Positions 33,017 to 48,000 of a stretch of 64,000 bases of DNA are shown in pieces (the stretch's first letter is position 1; every line of letters starts with the position of its first letter). Below the pieces are notes generated by a model. That model made no database searches, was not told where the DNA came from, and saw nothing but the letters and a program-made list of their open reading frames with translations. The stretch lies in assembly GCA_033239525.1 (NCBI GenBank), contig BSYO01000031.1:3504467-3568466 (forward strand), given 5' to 3'. The position numbers were made by a program, and so were the translations under genes. The DNA is from Nepenthes gracilis. Lineage: Eukaryota; Streptophyta; Magnoliopsida; Caryophyllales; Nepenthaceae.

Positions 33017-36000
33017 CTATGTCGTATACTCGGCATTTATTTTGATGTAATCATAACTCAAGTCGCAGCCCCATGCTCGGCCTTTCCCGGGCCCGTTACC
33101 TATACATGAACACCGCATTATAATAACAAAAGAATATGAAACCATTCATAAACACAATGAGGCTAACTTTGGTTAGCTTACAATACAATCATAGGACAAT
33201 GAAAAAAATATTAAATCTCACTAAGTAAAAGCGAATATACTAGTTAATTTTTAATATTTTATTCTATTTAAATGTAATATCTTTTAAGAGTAGAAGTAAT
33301 ATTAAATTATTTTTATCATATTATTTAAAATTTTCACAGGTCTAATTATTACTTTTTCTACACCAACCATAACTAAGTTGTCTTTTCCATAAGCACTTTA
33401 TCTGACTTATATTTCAAATGCTCATATTATCTTAGAAGGTTTTTCCCACATCTGACCAATATTTCAAGTCATGCTAAATAGAATCAATTATTATTATTTA
33501 TTATTTAACTATATTTAGTAAAATATTATCTAAGAATGGAAGCAATTTCAAATACCTCCAAGTTTACCATGTCTATTTCTCAATTTTTTCACTGCTAACT
33601 TAAGTCATCTTTTCCCTTAGGTTAATTATTGAGAAAAGAAATCTTCTCTCTTTGGTTCTAATAAAAGATTTTAAATATTTGAATTATCTTATATATAATT
33701 ATTTTCTATAAATATAATTTCAAAATATTTATGATGATATCATTTTCTGATCTTATCATTCAGTGTGACTTCACTTATTCATATTATAGCTTTGGAGCGT
33801 ACCGACAGAGATGTGGATTTCAACAGTTCCATGCACCTCCCCAACTTGCTTTAGATAGTCGCTAGCCGCCACCCTGAAATGTTTGCATGGGAAAGAAAAT
33901 CAAGGAATAAAACAATGTATGTAATTACTTAATTCTAACAAGAATTTATAGAGTATATTCTTAGTAATTATTGATAAATAATAAATAAATTAAAATGGCT
34001 AAATTAGATATTCTTAAAATATAATAAATTTTATTATCCTATATCTATAATTTAAGAAAAAAGAGAAATTAATAATAGCATAACACATAAAATTAATATT
34101 GATTGGTTAAAATAGATATTTATACTAAGTATGCTTTATGGTGGAAATATATCTCTAAAATTGAAAGAAAAAAATTTGATAAATTATTATTAGATCTGCT
34201 ATATTTTATGAATTTAAAAGTTAATCAATCAAACATGCATAATAAGTAAGCAATGCAGAGATATGAATACTACTATGAATTAGCATAGTCACATTAAAGG
34301 ATAATATAATAAATGATTATATATATAAATGTTTTGAAGTGATTCTAATAAAAAATAAAATGAGAAAAATACATTAAAAATGATTCAGACATTTAAAATG
34401 AAAGCCAAAAGAAACAATTGTATGGAAAGATGTGCTAGTTATGATTGCCAAAAAAAAAAAAAAAAAAAGCAGACCAAAAAAACTTAGAATAATATGATAA
34501 AAAATAATTTAAAATTATTTATACTTTCAATGATATTATAATAAATCAAATATAATGATAAAAATAAATTCATATTTCGGACTCTATTTAGTTGGACTAA
34601 AATCTAAGCCAAAGGTAGTCTTGTAGCCAAGAATCACAGGTAACATGTAATGTCCGATTTCCATTCGATTTAAGTGGTATTATATGTTTATTTTGAGTTA
34701 AATTTAAATATATCAAAAATAATTATATAATATAAATTTAAAGAAAATTTAGAGCATGGAAACAAGTTGTGGTGCTTGAGGCAAACTTGCCGTGTGCTCG
34801 TGCACGAATTCTAATGTCGGCATATCCGAGGAGCACTTGATGTGGCGCTCGAGCACGAATTTCAATGTGGGAGCACTTAAGAGGCACCCGAGACGGTGCT
34901 CATGCGTTGATTAGGTTGGGCACAATGCTTGTGCGCTGATTTGGCTACATAAGGGACAACACGCATTGTTTTAGTCATTTTGTGTGTGAAAAGAGATGGA
35001 GAAGGAAGAGAGAGGAAGAGGTATTTCGAGGCATCTTTTGATTTGATCTGTTAGTTTAGATATTGAGGCAATTATCTTTACGCCCTCTTCTTAGTCTATT
35101 TTCATTTTCATCTAGTTTTACTTGCAATTAATGGATTTAATATACATGCATATCATTTTACTTATCCCTATTGTGTCAACTCATGTATGCATGTAGATTA
35201 TTGGAGGATTTGAAGTTTTATTTTGATTTTACTAATATTTGAGGATTCTACTTATTTTGTGAAAAATAGATAAATATTTTGAATTATTATATTTATGTAT
35301 AAATGTATTTATAAAGAAAAAGTAATAAAAACTTGCATATGGGTTATGCATTGGGCATCCATGCATTGTGTTTTGGGTCAGTCTCTATCTTCATTATGTG
35401 ATTACATATATGTACTTTTCCTCAGGATGGAAAGTTTTGTATTTGACCTTTTTGAGAGAAAGTTTTGTACATTTTGCTCTAGTTAGGAAAAGTTTGTGAT
35501 ATGTGATATAGAAATCTTAACCGGTTATAATTTTATCAGAATCATTGTAAGAAATTAAATAAAATTAATATATTCGGATATCCTAATATATTAGACTCGA
35601 GAAAAGTATACCAATTACACGGGTGGCAAAAGATAGTGACTTTGTCCCCATCTATAGTGAAAAATATGTATACAGCCCTACCTACTAGTCTAAATAGCAA
35701 TGATATGGTCTAAGATTATCGAAAATAGAAGTAACCATTCCTCAAGTTAATCTTTTAGCTTTTGGTTCTTTGATTGGTGCATGTTTTGGATTTTTGATAC
35801 GTTTTACTATCATTGATTTGGATGTTTCAGATTTTAGTTGTAACTTGTAGATTCCGCTACAATTGGGATTCAATTGGTTTCATACATTTAAAACTTTTGA
35901 CATTCGTTTCGGATTATAATTTTGAGTACAAGATTGCATCATTGTAAGAAATTAAATAAAATTAATATATTTAACAATTACCAAAAGATACAATTGGAAA

Positions 36001-39000
36001 AATATGATTCAATTGGTTTCATATGGTCAGGTTTTGAAACTTTTAGCTTTTTCTTTGATTGGTGCATGTTTTGGATTTTTCGTTTTACCATCATTGATTT
36101 GGATTATAATTTTGAATACAAGATTGTTTCATACATTTAAAACTTTTGACCTTCATTTCGGATTATAATTTTGAGTACAAGATTGCATTCGGACTTTTGT
36201 TGACACGAAATTGTAAACATTTAGATTTTGGTTTTTTATGTTTTCATATACATTTTAATTCATTACATTATACTTATTGACGCATTGGTTTATTATATAA
36301 TATATACTAATACTTATTAAGCATTCAACTCACATTTTCATTACTTTTTATCCATTTAGATTAAAGGGCTACAAGTGTCTTGTAGGAAACTTAAACAAAG
36401 ATTGATTGAAGCCTCGTTCATATTGGTGAGCATTAGTTTTGTATTCGAATTGCATTTACATTCGATATATTTTGTTATTGTTTGAGGCAGCAGTTGGATT
36501 GATGATAATATGTTATATTGTTAAAGAGATAGTATTTAAATTATTCATTTATTTGGATATTTATGACATCTGCTTTGTTATGGATCGATAATTTTATTTA
36601 TGTTGTGAGTTGTCACTTTTTATTACGATACTTTGAGCAAATCGTAATCATTCAATTGTTCAGATGGATCATCTCGAAACATCCTATGAATCATTAACAG
36701 TATTATTATTCATTATTTTAATTATGATCAAATTATTAGATAAATCATCTGGCCATGCCAAGATTTAAAATTTCATTTTGATTATTATTTTATTTTTTTT
36801 ATTTTATGAATTATAATTATTTTAAAATATTATTAGAACCTACTTGGCCAAACCCGTGACACAACATGCTCTATTACTGTGTATGATGTTACACGTCTAA
36901 TTAAATTATTTAAATTTTATTTGATTTAGCGTCTCTTTTTTCCAAAACAACGATATTTCCTAATACTGTAACAAAACAGTGATATTTTATCATATTCTCA
37001 AGATAATATAATACATTAACTAATATAGTTGATATATTAACCAATATTTACTAATTAATTTACAACTTTTATAATTTTTTTCTTTCAAAATATCTGATAT
37101 TATTTGATATTATATGATACCCATATAATAACAATTGATATGGGTACCTACACTTTCATCTATAACACTTAGCCTTTCCTCCACCATTAACTTCTGATTT
37201 AAAACGTTCCACAATATCTTTTAGACCAGGGGGATAACCCCGTGATGCCTGCACCATTTAATGAATTTCTAACGATTTTTACTTTATATTTTAAGAAATT
37301 AAAAATAAATATATGATAATGGATATTTTTAATACTTTAATATTATTTTACAATTTTTTAACAACATAAAATAATGATAAATGAATATTAAAAATCCAAA
37401 TGTGAAGAGTCATCGGAATCCCGCCGGGTTAAGTCCGGCAAGGTTGGCCTCCCAATCTCAATATTTTTTATTGAATCTACGAGATAATAAGAAGAAAAAA
37501 AGATTAGAGTTTTAACAGGGCATTCCGATGGGGATGCGGGTTTTTTCAGAAAGTCTCCTTTAAATAGTTGAAATTAATTGCAAGTTAGAGTATGCAAAAA
37601 TAATAAAAACATAGTATTAGTATCAGTCATAACTATAATAGTATTATTTTATAAAACAAAACTTTTTCTCTTTTTATAAATTATCAGTTAATATATCACT
37701 GATATGGCGATACATTAAGATTTTTTCATGATTTTGGAAAATGACAATATCAAAAAGCCCAATATCAATGTATAATGGCCGATATGTCTTCATATGATAT
37801 GCAGGTTTTATAATATTGACTACTTTTGGTGTAACACTACACCAATATCCAATATATCGACCAATGTGTTAATATTGGACCGTCAATATTGATATTTTCC
37901 GATTCTACAAAAAACTCACGAGTTGCTGCCTCAACGGCAATATATAGTAATATTATGACCGTTATTCAAAATATCAGCAGATATTTATCTGTTGGTTTAT
38001 GATTATTACAATTTTTTTCTAATATATGTGAAACCGATATTAATATTTTCATGGGTGACTAAACCGGATTATATAACTGAAAGAAACAACCATAAAAAAC
38101 AGACTAAATAAAGAAGCTTTAGCTAATAAACCGAACTTACTTCCTTACCTATCAAATGATAGCGGTTGGCCACAATCCATAAGCATAATCTCACCAAGTG
38201 ATATTCGGAGATCGCGAGGCTGAAATGGTATCCCCGCATAGCCAGCAGCACAAGCAATACGGCCCCAGTTCGGATCTCGACCGTACACAGCTGTCTACAA
38301 GCGTTATTAAGAAAGAAAAGGGAATTATCTTAGTCAAAACTTCTTTTCTTTCCATAGGTAAAAACATCGGTATCAATATTGATTGCAACTATATTACAAT
38401 CGGACAAAAAATATTAAATATCAACCGATACAACAACATATTTTAATTTTGCTATTGTTTTAGAAAATATCGATATCGAGAGGTCCGATGCCAACACATA
38501 TTGGTCTATATATTGGATAATAGCCGGAGTGATGTTACTGTCATCTTAATGGATAGGCTCTCACATTAAAATTTTTACCATTTATTTTTCAATTTTTAAT
38601 CCTGATTGTTTGGAAGATATAAAAACCTATCCACTGAGATGACTCTCCACCGAGAGAGATTTTCATCCATGTTTTTGACATATTTAATACATAGAAGAAG
38701 GGTTTCGACAGCAGTGATACCTTGGCGAGCGAAGAAGATGCAACAGATCGAGCAATTTTTGCAGCTTCAGCCTCATTGTTAGCACCAGTAACCATGACCT
38801 GTACACTTAAGTAGGTTTTAACATCTGAATTCTACTCTCTCATTTTTTGAACAAAAAAAAAAAAAAATCTTTTAAGTAATGCCAAAAAGAAAAATGTTAC
38901 ATGAGAAGCTACTAATAGAATGATTAGAAATATTTTTCAATGTCAGATGAGCAGCCCTTCAGCACCGGAGCCATATCAAAATCACAACACTCTTCCAGAA

Positions 39001-42000
39001 TTCTCTTTTAGTCTTATCTTTAAAACACAAAATTGAGCAACAGCTAAAAATGGTTCCGGATGCTAGGGGTGGATTTACTTTATTGGCCCCACAAAAATAT
39101 ATTAATAAATAGAAAGGGATAATAATTGAATGAAAAATTTTTACAAACTCCATTGAAATTTTCAATTAATTACTATGACTAGCTTATCTATGAAACTAGC
39201 CGATTTTCACCATCACTTTTATCAGAAATAATAACATAATTGCTTGCAGTATACCTTATTGACCAAATAGAAAAACTATCAAAATAATGATTTTTCGTGA
39301 TAGTTTTCTATAAAAAAAATACTTTATCAAAGAAACAAATCCTAAAACTGCCCCCTTCTGGCTGTTGATTTAGAAGGCATAGCGGTTGATATTGACTCGG
39401 CAGTCCAGAGACCTGACTATTTAAAGAGACTTTTGAATGGTGCATAAAGTCAACAAGCCTAGTGACTAGAAGCTTTACGCCAAATATGAGGAACAAGTGC
39501 CAACAGTGGAGATTGTAGAGGACGGGAACCTTGACATAATAGGTAGGTTTTTATCATGTGATCTGAAAGTCATGAGTTCGGGTTGGACAAATAGTCTCTG
39601 ATATAATTGTAAGCTTAAACCGTATATAATAGACCTAAAGTGGTCTGATATTTCCTTAGACCCTATACATAACAGAAGCTTCATACACCGAACTGCCACT
39701 TTGGTAGAGAGACTATTTATGAAGAGGGGAAGCATAAGTGCAACAGGTAGAGTTTTTATCGTGTGATCCGAAGGTCACAAGTTTGGATGGTAGAAACGAT
39801 ATCTTACATAATTATAAGCTCAAATAGCCCCAAGCATTGGTGGTGGTTCAATAAATTAATAATGCGTATAACAGACTCAAAGTGGTCTAAGCCTTCTCCA
39901 GACTCTGCACTAACAGAAGCATCATGCACTGAATTGCCCCTTCAGTGGAGACTATGAAGGCAGGGGAGTCTTGGTGCAATTGGTGAGGTTTTCATCATGT
40001 TATCCGAAGGTTATGGGTTTGGGTCATAGAAACGCCTTCATATAATTACAAGCTAAAATTGAAAATAATAGACTAAAAATGGTCCGACTCTTCCCAAGAC
40101 CTTGCGCATAACATGAGCTTTATGCACTAGAATGCTCTTTTAGTGAAGACTATGCAGGAAGGGGAGCCTTCGTGCAATTGGTAGAGTTTTTACTATGTGA
40201 TCCAAGGGTCATAGGTTGGGTCGTAGAAATGACATTTTATATAATTGTAAGCTAAAATGGGATACATAGACCTAAAATGGTCTAATCCTTCCCCAAATCC
40301 TGCACGTAACATAAACTTCATGCACTAGATTGCCCTTTTAGTGGAGATAATGGAGAAAGGGAAGCCTTCGCCAAACTAGTAGAAGTTTTACTTTGTGATC
40401 CGGAGATCATGGTTTGGAGGTGTAAAAACGATTTCTTGTATAATTGTAAGCTAAAATCGGATGCAATAGACTCAAAATGGTCTAACCATTCCTTTGACCT
40501 TGCAAATTACAAGAGCTTTATACACCAGACTGCTCCTTTAGTGGAGAGCATAGAGGAAGTTAGCATTGGCACAACTGATAATGTTTTCACAGTATGATTT
40601 GAGGGTTAAGGGTTTGAGTCATAGAAACGGTCTCCCATATAATTGTAAGCTAAAATTGTGTACAATAGATCCAAAGTTGTCTGAACTTTTCTCATACCCT
40701 GTGCATAACAGAAACTTTACACACCAGGCTGCCCCTTTAGAGGAGATTATGGAGGATGGGGAGCCTTGGCAAAACTGGCAGAGTTTTCACTATGTGGCGT
40801 AGAGATTCAAAGTTTGAGTTATGGAAATAATTTCTTTGATAATTGTAAGCTAAAACCATGTAAAATATACTAAAAATATTTTGACCCATTCCTAAACCCT
40901 ATATAACAGGAGCTATTGAATTGGCCATTTAATGGAGACTATGGAGGAGCAAAACTGACGTTCACAGTTTGAGGCACTCATGGGATGAAGATGCCATTAT
41001 TGTACGTATGGAACTAGAAAGAGGAGAGCTGTTATGGTCCTTCTAGTGGATAGGCTCCTATATCCACCCAAGGCCCAGAATTAGAAGCTGAAAAATGAAT
41101 AGTAAAAATTGAATAATCATTTAAATAATTTAATATAATCTCCACCATTCATTTTTCAACATTTAATACTGACTATTGGATGAATATGAAAACATATCTA
41201 CTGAAAGAACTATAACAACACTCAAAAAGAAAAGACATACCTCAATTATGCAAGTTGCACCCTCTCCATCCCAAGCTATTGATTTTGCAAGACCTTGCAT
41301 CACCTGAGAAAGAAAGACTACAAAATATTTTACAATTGAACTCTCACAGATAGAACTTAGGTATAGAAGAAAATGTCATTTGATATACTCGATATTTGAT
41401 CGATATTTTCCTGTTAATTTATGGTTCTCAAAATTTTTGTTATTCTAATATACTCAACATTAATATGTATTATTCAATATATTTGATACCGATGTGACTG
41501 TTATCGATACCAATATTTCCATGCACTTTTCACATTAACATTTACCTATGAAAACAACTACATACCTAAATAATCTAGGAGTAGATGAAGGCAGTGCATG
41601 AAAGTATCAAATTCTATATCTTTTTAAAATATTCTCACATTTCAAATTGTGTAGTTAATGTTTCTACTTGGTTAACTGACACATTATTTTTTCTAAAAAT
41701 GATGATACGATATATTGGGGACACACTATTAAAATTATAATTTATTATTTTTCTAATTGATAAACAATATTATTTTATATTAAATCATCAATAAATATGT
41801 ATATTTCTTATTTTTTCACCCACAACTTTTACAACATAAACAAATTATATTATAATATCTTCAACAAGCTGCATAGTATAACACTAATAATGAAATAATT
41901 TAATAAACTCAGACAAAACTTAATATAGTAAAATTTTTATGTATCAATCTATATTTATATTTTAACTTTACCACTTTGTAATTTATAATTGTCAAAAGAT

Positions 42001-45000
42001 ACAATATATAAGTAAAAATTTAATACTAAAGCATGCCTCAAACGTGTTCTAAATATGTCCAAAATGTATTTGAATGTATGATTTTAAAAAAATTTGGACA
42101 CGTATCAGAATGTGTCCAACAAGTGTTAGCAGTGTCAATGTCTAACACGTGTCAAACACCAATACCTGAACTTGGGAGAGTATATGTGTTTTTTAGCATA
42201 TATATATATATATATATATAACCATGGATGAAAATATTAGCATCGATATTGGTTACAACAAAATAACACATATTAGCATTGGATATCTCGGTACAGTTTT
42301 TTTTTTATAATTCTAAGTTGATAGGACCATATCTGCCTACATTTATCAATTTAATAATGGCCGATATGTTGTGATATATTGCTGAAATGGAAACAAAAGG
42401 CATTAACTGTCATGGTATCAAAAAAATTGGGACACCGATAATGATACATACCAGGTGATATTTGCATCAATATATATATCACAGAAGATAAGTACATAGG
42501 TAATTGAGCTCACAGCATCAAGGCATGATTGAAGTTGCTTTGCTTCAAAACTGTTTAAAGAAGAGACTTCAGGGGATCCAGATAAACCACTAGCCAATGC
42601 AATAACAGTATCATTGGTACTAGTATCTCCATCTACCTGCATTAATCATGCAAACATTTTACCACCGATTCACATAAAATTCAGATTTACAGGGCACACC
42701 TAAAACCCAGGACACAAATTGAAATTCTGAACCATGATCCTGAACTTGAAAATCTCTCTGGAATTCATTACTGAAGAAAATACCCACACAACCTATAAAA
42801 TACAGATTCGGATGTAACTCACCAAAATATGGGCTCAATGAATAGTTATCCATTAGGAACTATTGCTAAGCAATAAGACAAATAAGCAAATGATGAGGGG
42901 ACAGTCTTACTCTATGGAATTAGTTTCTTCACAATCTGTGGCTTGGGTTCTTTCACTAGATATAAATTCAAGAAGTATCACATACCAAAAGGGAACTATT
43001 CAATATAAAAAATTGATCTTAATACAAGTTGGACTATAGAAAGACTTTATAAATGAGTCCTTTGCCGCTTATAACCATAGATGCAAATATCGGCCGATAT
43101 GTGTTGGTATCGGACTCTTAGATATCGTGACAGTATCGTAATATCTTATCATATTGGTGATATATTGGCCGATATGATTCTATCATTTTATAATTCTTAG
43201 ATTTTCTTTTAATATATCCGATATTGATATGTAGTATCCTATCCGACACTATAGGGTCACGACTGATACTGATACTTTTATCTATGGTTATGAATAAAAG
43301 GCCTCAATATTGAGAGATAAAAAAGCGTAATGTTCAAACTATTTGTGTGCCTCGCCTTCCTTTAAATTACGATGGGACATAGATGAAAATATTGACTGAT
43401 ATGTATGGATATTAGGCTCATTCATACATATATTACCTAATATAATAACAATATCGCGATATATTTTCGTGTCGGCCAATACAACCAATATATCAACCGA
43501 TAAGACCTTATTAATTTATAATTTTTAGAAAATTTTTTCCTTATGATATATTCAATACTAACACTTATTGTCCAATATATCCGATATCTATATGTATTGT
43601 CCGATATATTTAATACCGATATGATTACGACTAGTACCAATACTGATACCAATATTTTCATCAATTGATACTAGAGCTTTTAAAACAACGATGATCAGTC
43701 ATGGTGGTTTTTGCAAATACCATCGCTGAATTGGCTTCCTACTTAAAATTCGTAAACCAAATTACCAAGATAGAAGTAAGAGAGTTTGCTATCAAACATT
43801 GCACATTGCTCTCCGAATTATTAATTTTTTTGTTACGGAAAAAGATGGTTTTTCTTTTTTGTTTAGTAGGGATAGCATTATTAGTCAAAGAAAAAGAAAC
43901 TAAGCAAGATGAGGAATAGATGGGACAGCAAACTTTTGATGCAAACATATAATCACTTGAATAATTAAGAGTTTCACCACACATAATTCAATAGATACTG
44001 CAACCTCATAGTTTCTTCCCTTTCTCTTTCCAAATTCTAAGCAACCATGGATGAAAATGTCAGTATCGATATTAGTGTTTGCATCGGTTGCGGCAATATT
44101 GATATTAAATATATTGGACAATATATTAGGCATCGGATATATCATGATGTATTGTTAATATGACAATATATCGTGATTTTTTCTCAATATCAAAATATAT
44201 CGGCATCTGGAGCCCAACACCAATATATATCAGCCGATATATAGGATATTGGCCGATATACGCATCCATTCGCACAACATAAGCAATGATATCACTCACT
44301 GTAATTTGGTTGAAACTTCGACAAACAGCAATCTGCACCATCTCTCTCCAAACATCACTATTGACCCGAGCATCGGTTGTAACAACCTGGAATTAAAATA
44401 GTGCTAAGATAAGAAAGAATGCAAATGATAAGAATAAATAGGAGCATCAGATGCCTCATTCATACTCCGAGCATGGTGGCCATATTCGGGTGGATCATCC
44501 CCGAACCTTTTGCCATACCCCCGACTCTCACACATGTCTCACCAACCTGGAACCTCATCATATGAAAGAACAATCAGCATTATTTATGAATAGATAGAAT
44601 CAAAATCATACATTAAAGATAAATGAATCAATGGCCTAGATGCAAAGAACTTTCTTATCAAAAGCAAAACTGTCTCCTTCTAGAGATAACTGCAGATCAT
44701 GAAATATTGGACAATAAACATCTGTATTAAGCCTCAAAATACCAATACTTCCATATACCGTAGCAAAACCGTGATGTGCCATTGTATCAACAACATATTG
44801 AGATATATTAGCCGATATTCAAAATATTGGCTAATATAACCAGTTTTGGTTGATAAATGTCTGGTAAGTTTACGATTCATTAATATCTATAAATACTTTT
44901 TTAATTCAAATATATCTAACAATGGTACATATTATCCGATATTGATATAACTACGATTGATATCAATACCAATATTATCAACCATGAATAAATGACGCTT

Positions 45001-48000
45001 TGATTATGTTGTTGTTTTGGGAATATAAACATGGAAAATGGAGGCCATAATTTTATAAGTTTTATATGAATGGATGAGAAATAGTTTCAGACTAAAAGTA
45101 CACTGAAGGTAATATATGAATGCCAATGAAATGCTATGAATAAAATTCAAGACACTAGAATCTCACAAGATTGATCATTGATGCCTCTAAAAGATACCTA
45201 TTCGTGAAAATTTCTCACTATGAGAGAACCACTTGAAATAATGTAAAAGAAAAATTTTTGCACTTCCTTTAGAAGAGGGTTGGTTAACTATAGATGGACC
45301 TAGCCAATAATTATCTCTCGAGAACAGGTTTATTTGGCCTTAATGGAACTAAAATGGAGCATCTAACAAAGCATCTTTTGAACAAAATATCTGGCAACAA
45401 GAAGGAAAAGGATTATAGAGGAACTCCGGAATATTTGGTGATATCAGATATATCGATATTAATGGTGACTTATTATTTCCATGAATCATTTCTTCTAACA
45501 AAAGTATAATTTAATAAACACCTAATCTCTCGAAGCATCTCGTTCATATCTCTTATCAAAAGGTGCTTTGTCTATCTAGCAGACCCCCCCCCCACTAACC
45601 CGAGTGTAGTGAAAAAATAAAGTAGATAATTTTTTTCTATGTAAGACACCCATTTTAATAGAACATTGTAAGAGTTGATCATTCATTATGAAAATAGAAA
45701 CCTGTTTTATATTTTATTGATAGTGATCTTTAAGATCTTCAAACCCTGGTGTCTTAACCATTCTATAGTTTTTGGATCCGCACGGATCACTTTTTATCTC
45801 TCTAACAAATGAAGACTGTATGCTAGTTTTCCTTATTTTAATGGATATTCTTCTTATATGGAAGTTAGGGACTATAAAGTATGGATATCAACATGTAGAC
45901 ACGCTATTTTTTAAAAAAATGATGAACAATATTATACATATTAAATTAACAATAAATATTCACATTTCTTGTTTTTTAACCCAAAAAATACATAGGAAAG
46001 TAAACAAATGAGCCAATATAAATTATTTATATTATAATATCTTCAACAAGCTATTATAGTAAAATAATAATAATGATATAACTTAACAAATTAATGTAAA
46101 ATTTAATGTAGTAAATTTTTTATATATCAATCAATATTTACATTTTGACTTTATTACTTTACACTTTCTAATTTTCAAAGAATATAAAATATAAACAAAA
46201 ATTCTAAACAAAAATGTACTAAAATGATGTCCCAAGTGTGTCTAAAACATATCCGAACGTCCCCCAAGCATTTTCCAAATGTTTCCAAACGAGTTAGAGT
46301 GTCTTGATTTGGACATGTGCCGGGGCGTGTCGGTATCTAGCACATGCCGGACATCGACACTTTACCCCTGAGAGTATGTTTATGTTTCTTAGGAGAGGGA
46401 TATTTGTCAAGATTGTGTTTTGAATTTTAATTTTAATCATGATTAATTAAATTAAGTAAAGTTGAAGTCAAACAATGAAGAAATTGGGTCAAAGTTAATT
46501 TTAGATCGGGTTACATCATCTTAAATGATGCTTGACTGGCACCTAACGCACGAACACGTGTATTCTGGGCAGAAACATCGCGCCTGACGGATACCTGATT
46601 GGAACTCAAGTGTACTTTCCAGTGTATTCTCGCTTGATGCACGCCCGAGGAATGCTTGAGCACGCTGAGGTAGAATGTCAATGCCCGCTGCTTGCCCGAT
46701 GTGACGCTTGTGTGCCACTGTGTTTGGCTGTGGCATCCAATGAGTGCTCATATGCTAATCTGATATATAAGTCATGTCCAACTAATTTTCAATCATTTTC
46801 TACTAGATTTTGAGAAAGAAGAGATAGAGGAAGCAAGAGAAAGTTGATTGAAGTCAATCTAAGCAAGATTTTGGTAAATTTAAAGTTAAGGTAAGTGCAT
46901 CCCAAACCTTCCTTATTGTTGATTTTTCTTTACTTGAACATTTATTGTTCAAAATATTCATGCATGACATGTAACTAGGTTGTTTATACTTCACATGCAT
47001 CAATTCCTATTCCCAATTTTTATAATTTTTATGAAATTTATATTCTTAGTACATATATTTTATGTTGTCAACTTATTTCTCTGCAATTTCACCTATACAT
47101 GTGATGAAATCATGTTTAAAACAGTTATTGTATGCTTTAAATTTGTACATAATATTCTTGTATGTTTAAATTTAATGTGTATGTTTTGCATGTCCTAGAA
47201 TTTCATCTATTTGTCCCTACAAGCATGATATTTGAAATGAAATGTTGAATTGAGAAACTTTACATATTTTTTTGTAACTTTATTAAAAAATCTTATAATA
47301 TAACATTACATGTTTTGAATTAAGCATGTTCAAGTTTTTGTAGAAAAATTTAAGCACTGCATGATAAGAAGTTAAAGGAATTTGTGAAGAAAAAACTTTA
47401 CAATTTGTTAAGGAGTTAAGAATATTTTCTCCAGAATGAGAAAAAACAAGAATTATTATAATTGTGTAGAGTTTTCATTTGTTTATGTATTGGACCATTG
47501 TAGATATATTCAGCGGTAGTATATTATGACATATTTAGTATATTATAGTGGTGATTGAGGTTTGAACCTATCATCCACTGGTGAAAGGGAATTTGGCCTT
47601 GTTTACAGGGTGATATACATGACGGCCCACCTACGGGTTTTGAATAGTAGTATAAGGCATTTGGTTGTGTGGAAATAAATATAACTTGGATTTTGATTTT
47701 CCGTTCATTAATCGGTAAGGCCCTATTGGCCCTTGGTTCACAAAAATTACAAGATTTTGCGTAGCACAATCAATTTAGAACTGAAAAAGAAAATTTGAAA
47801 ACTGTGCATGATTGTTATGGAAATTCACATCATTGCATCTAAATTTGATCTACCGTCTTCTGGCATGTTTTAATACAATTTATATGTTAAATTATGTAAA
47901 TTATATGCCTTGTTGAACTTTTGACTCACTCTTACTTTTGTTTTTCGCTAACCCCTTTCAAATTAGCGAGCTCGGGCACTTGCAAGTGAGGATTTTGAAA

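Noticed and set aside
29359..36861. LTR copies A and B as the two ends of one element
   Set aside because: ArgJ exons 16 and 17 lie between them, flanking bases differ, and no gag-pol is present; two solo LTRs fit better.
39524..39600. tRNA gene
   Set aside because: The A and B boxes belong to SINE units; the cloverleaf stems are not conserved, and the unit continues with a SINE body and tail.
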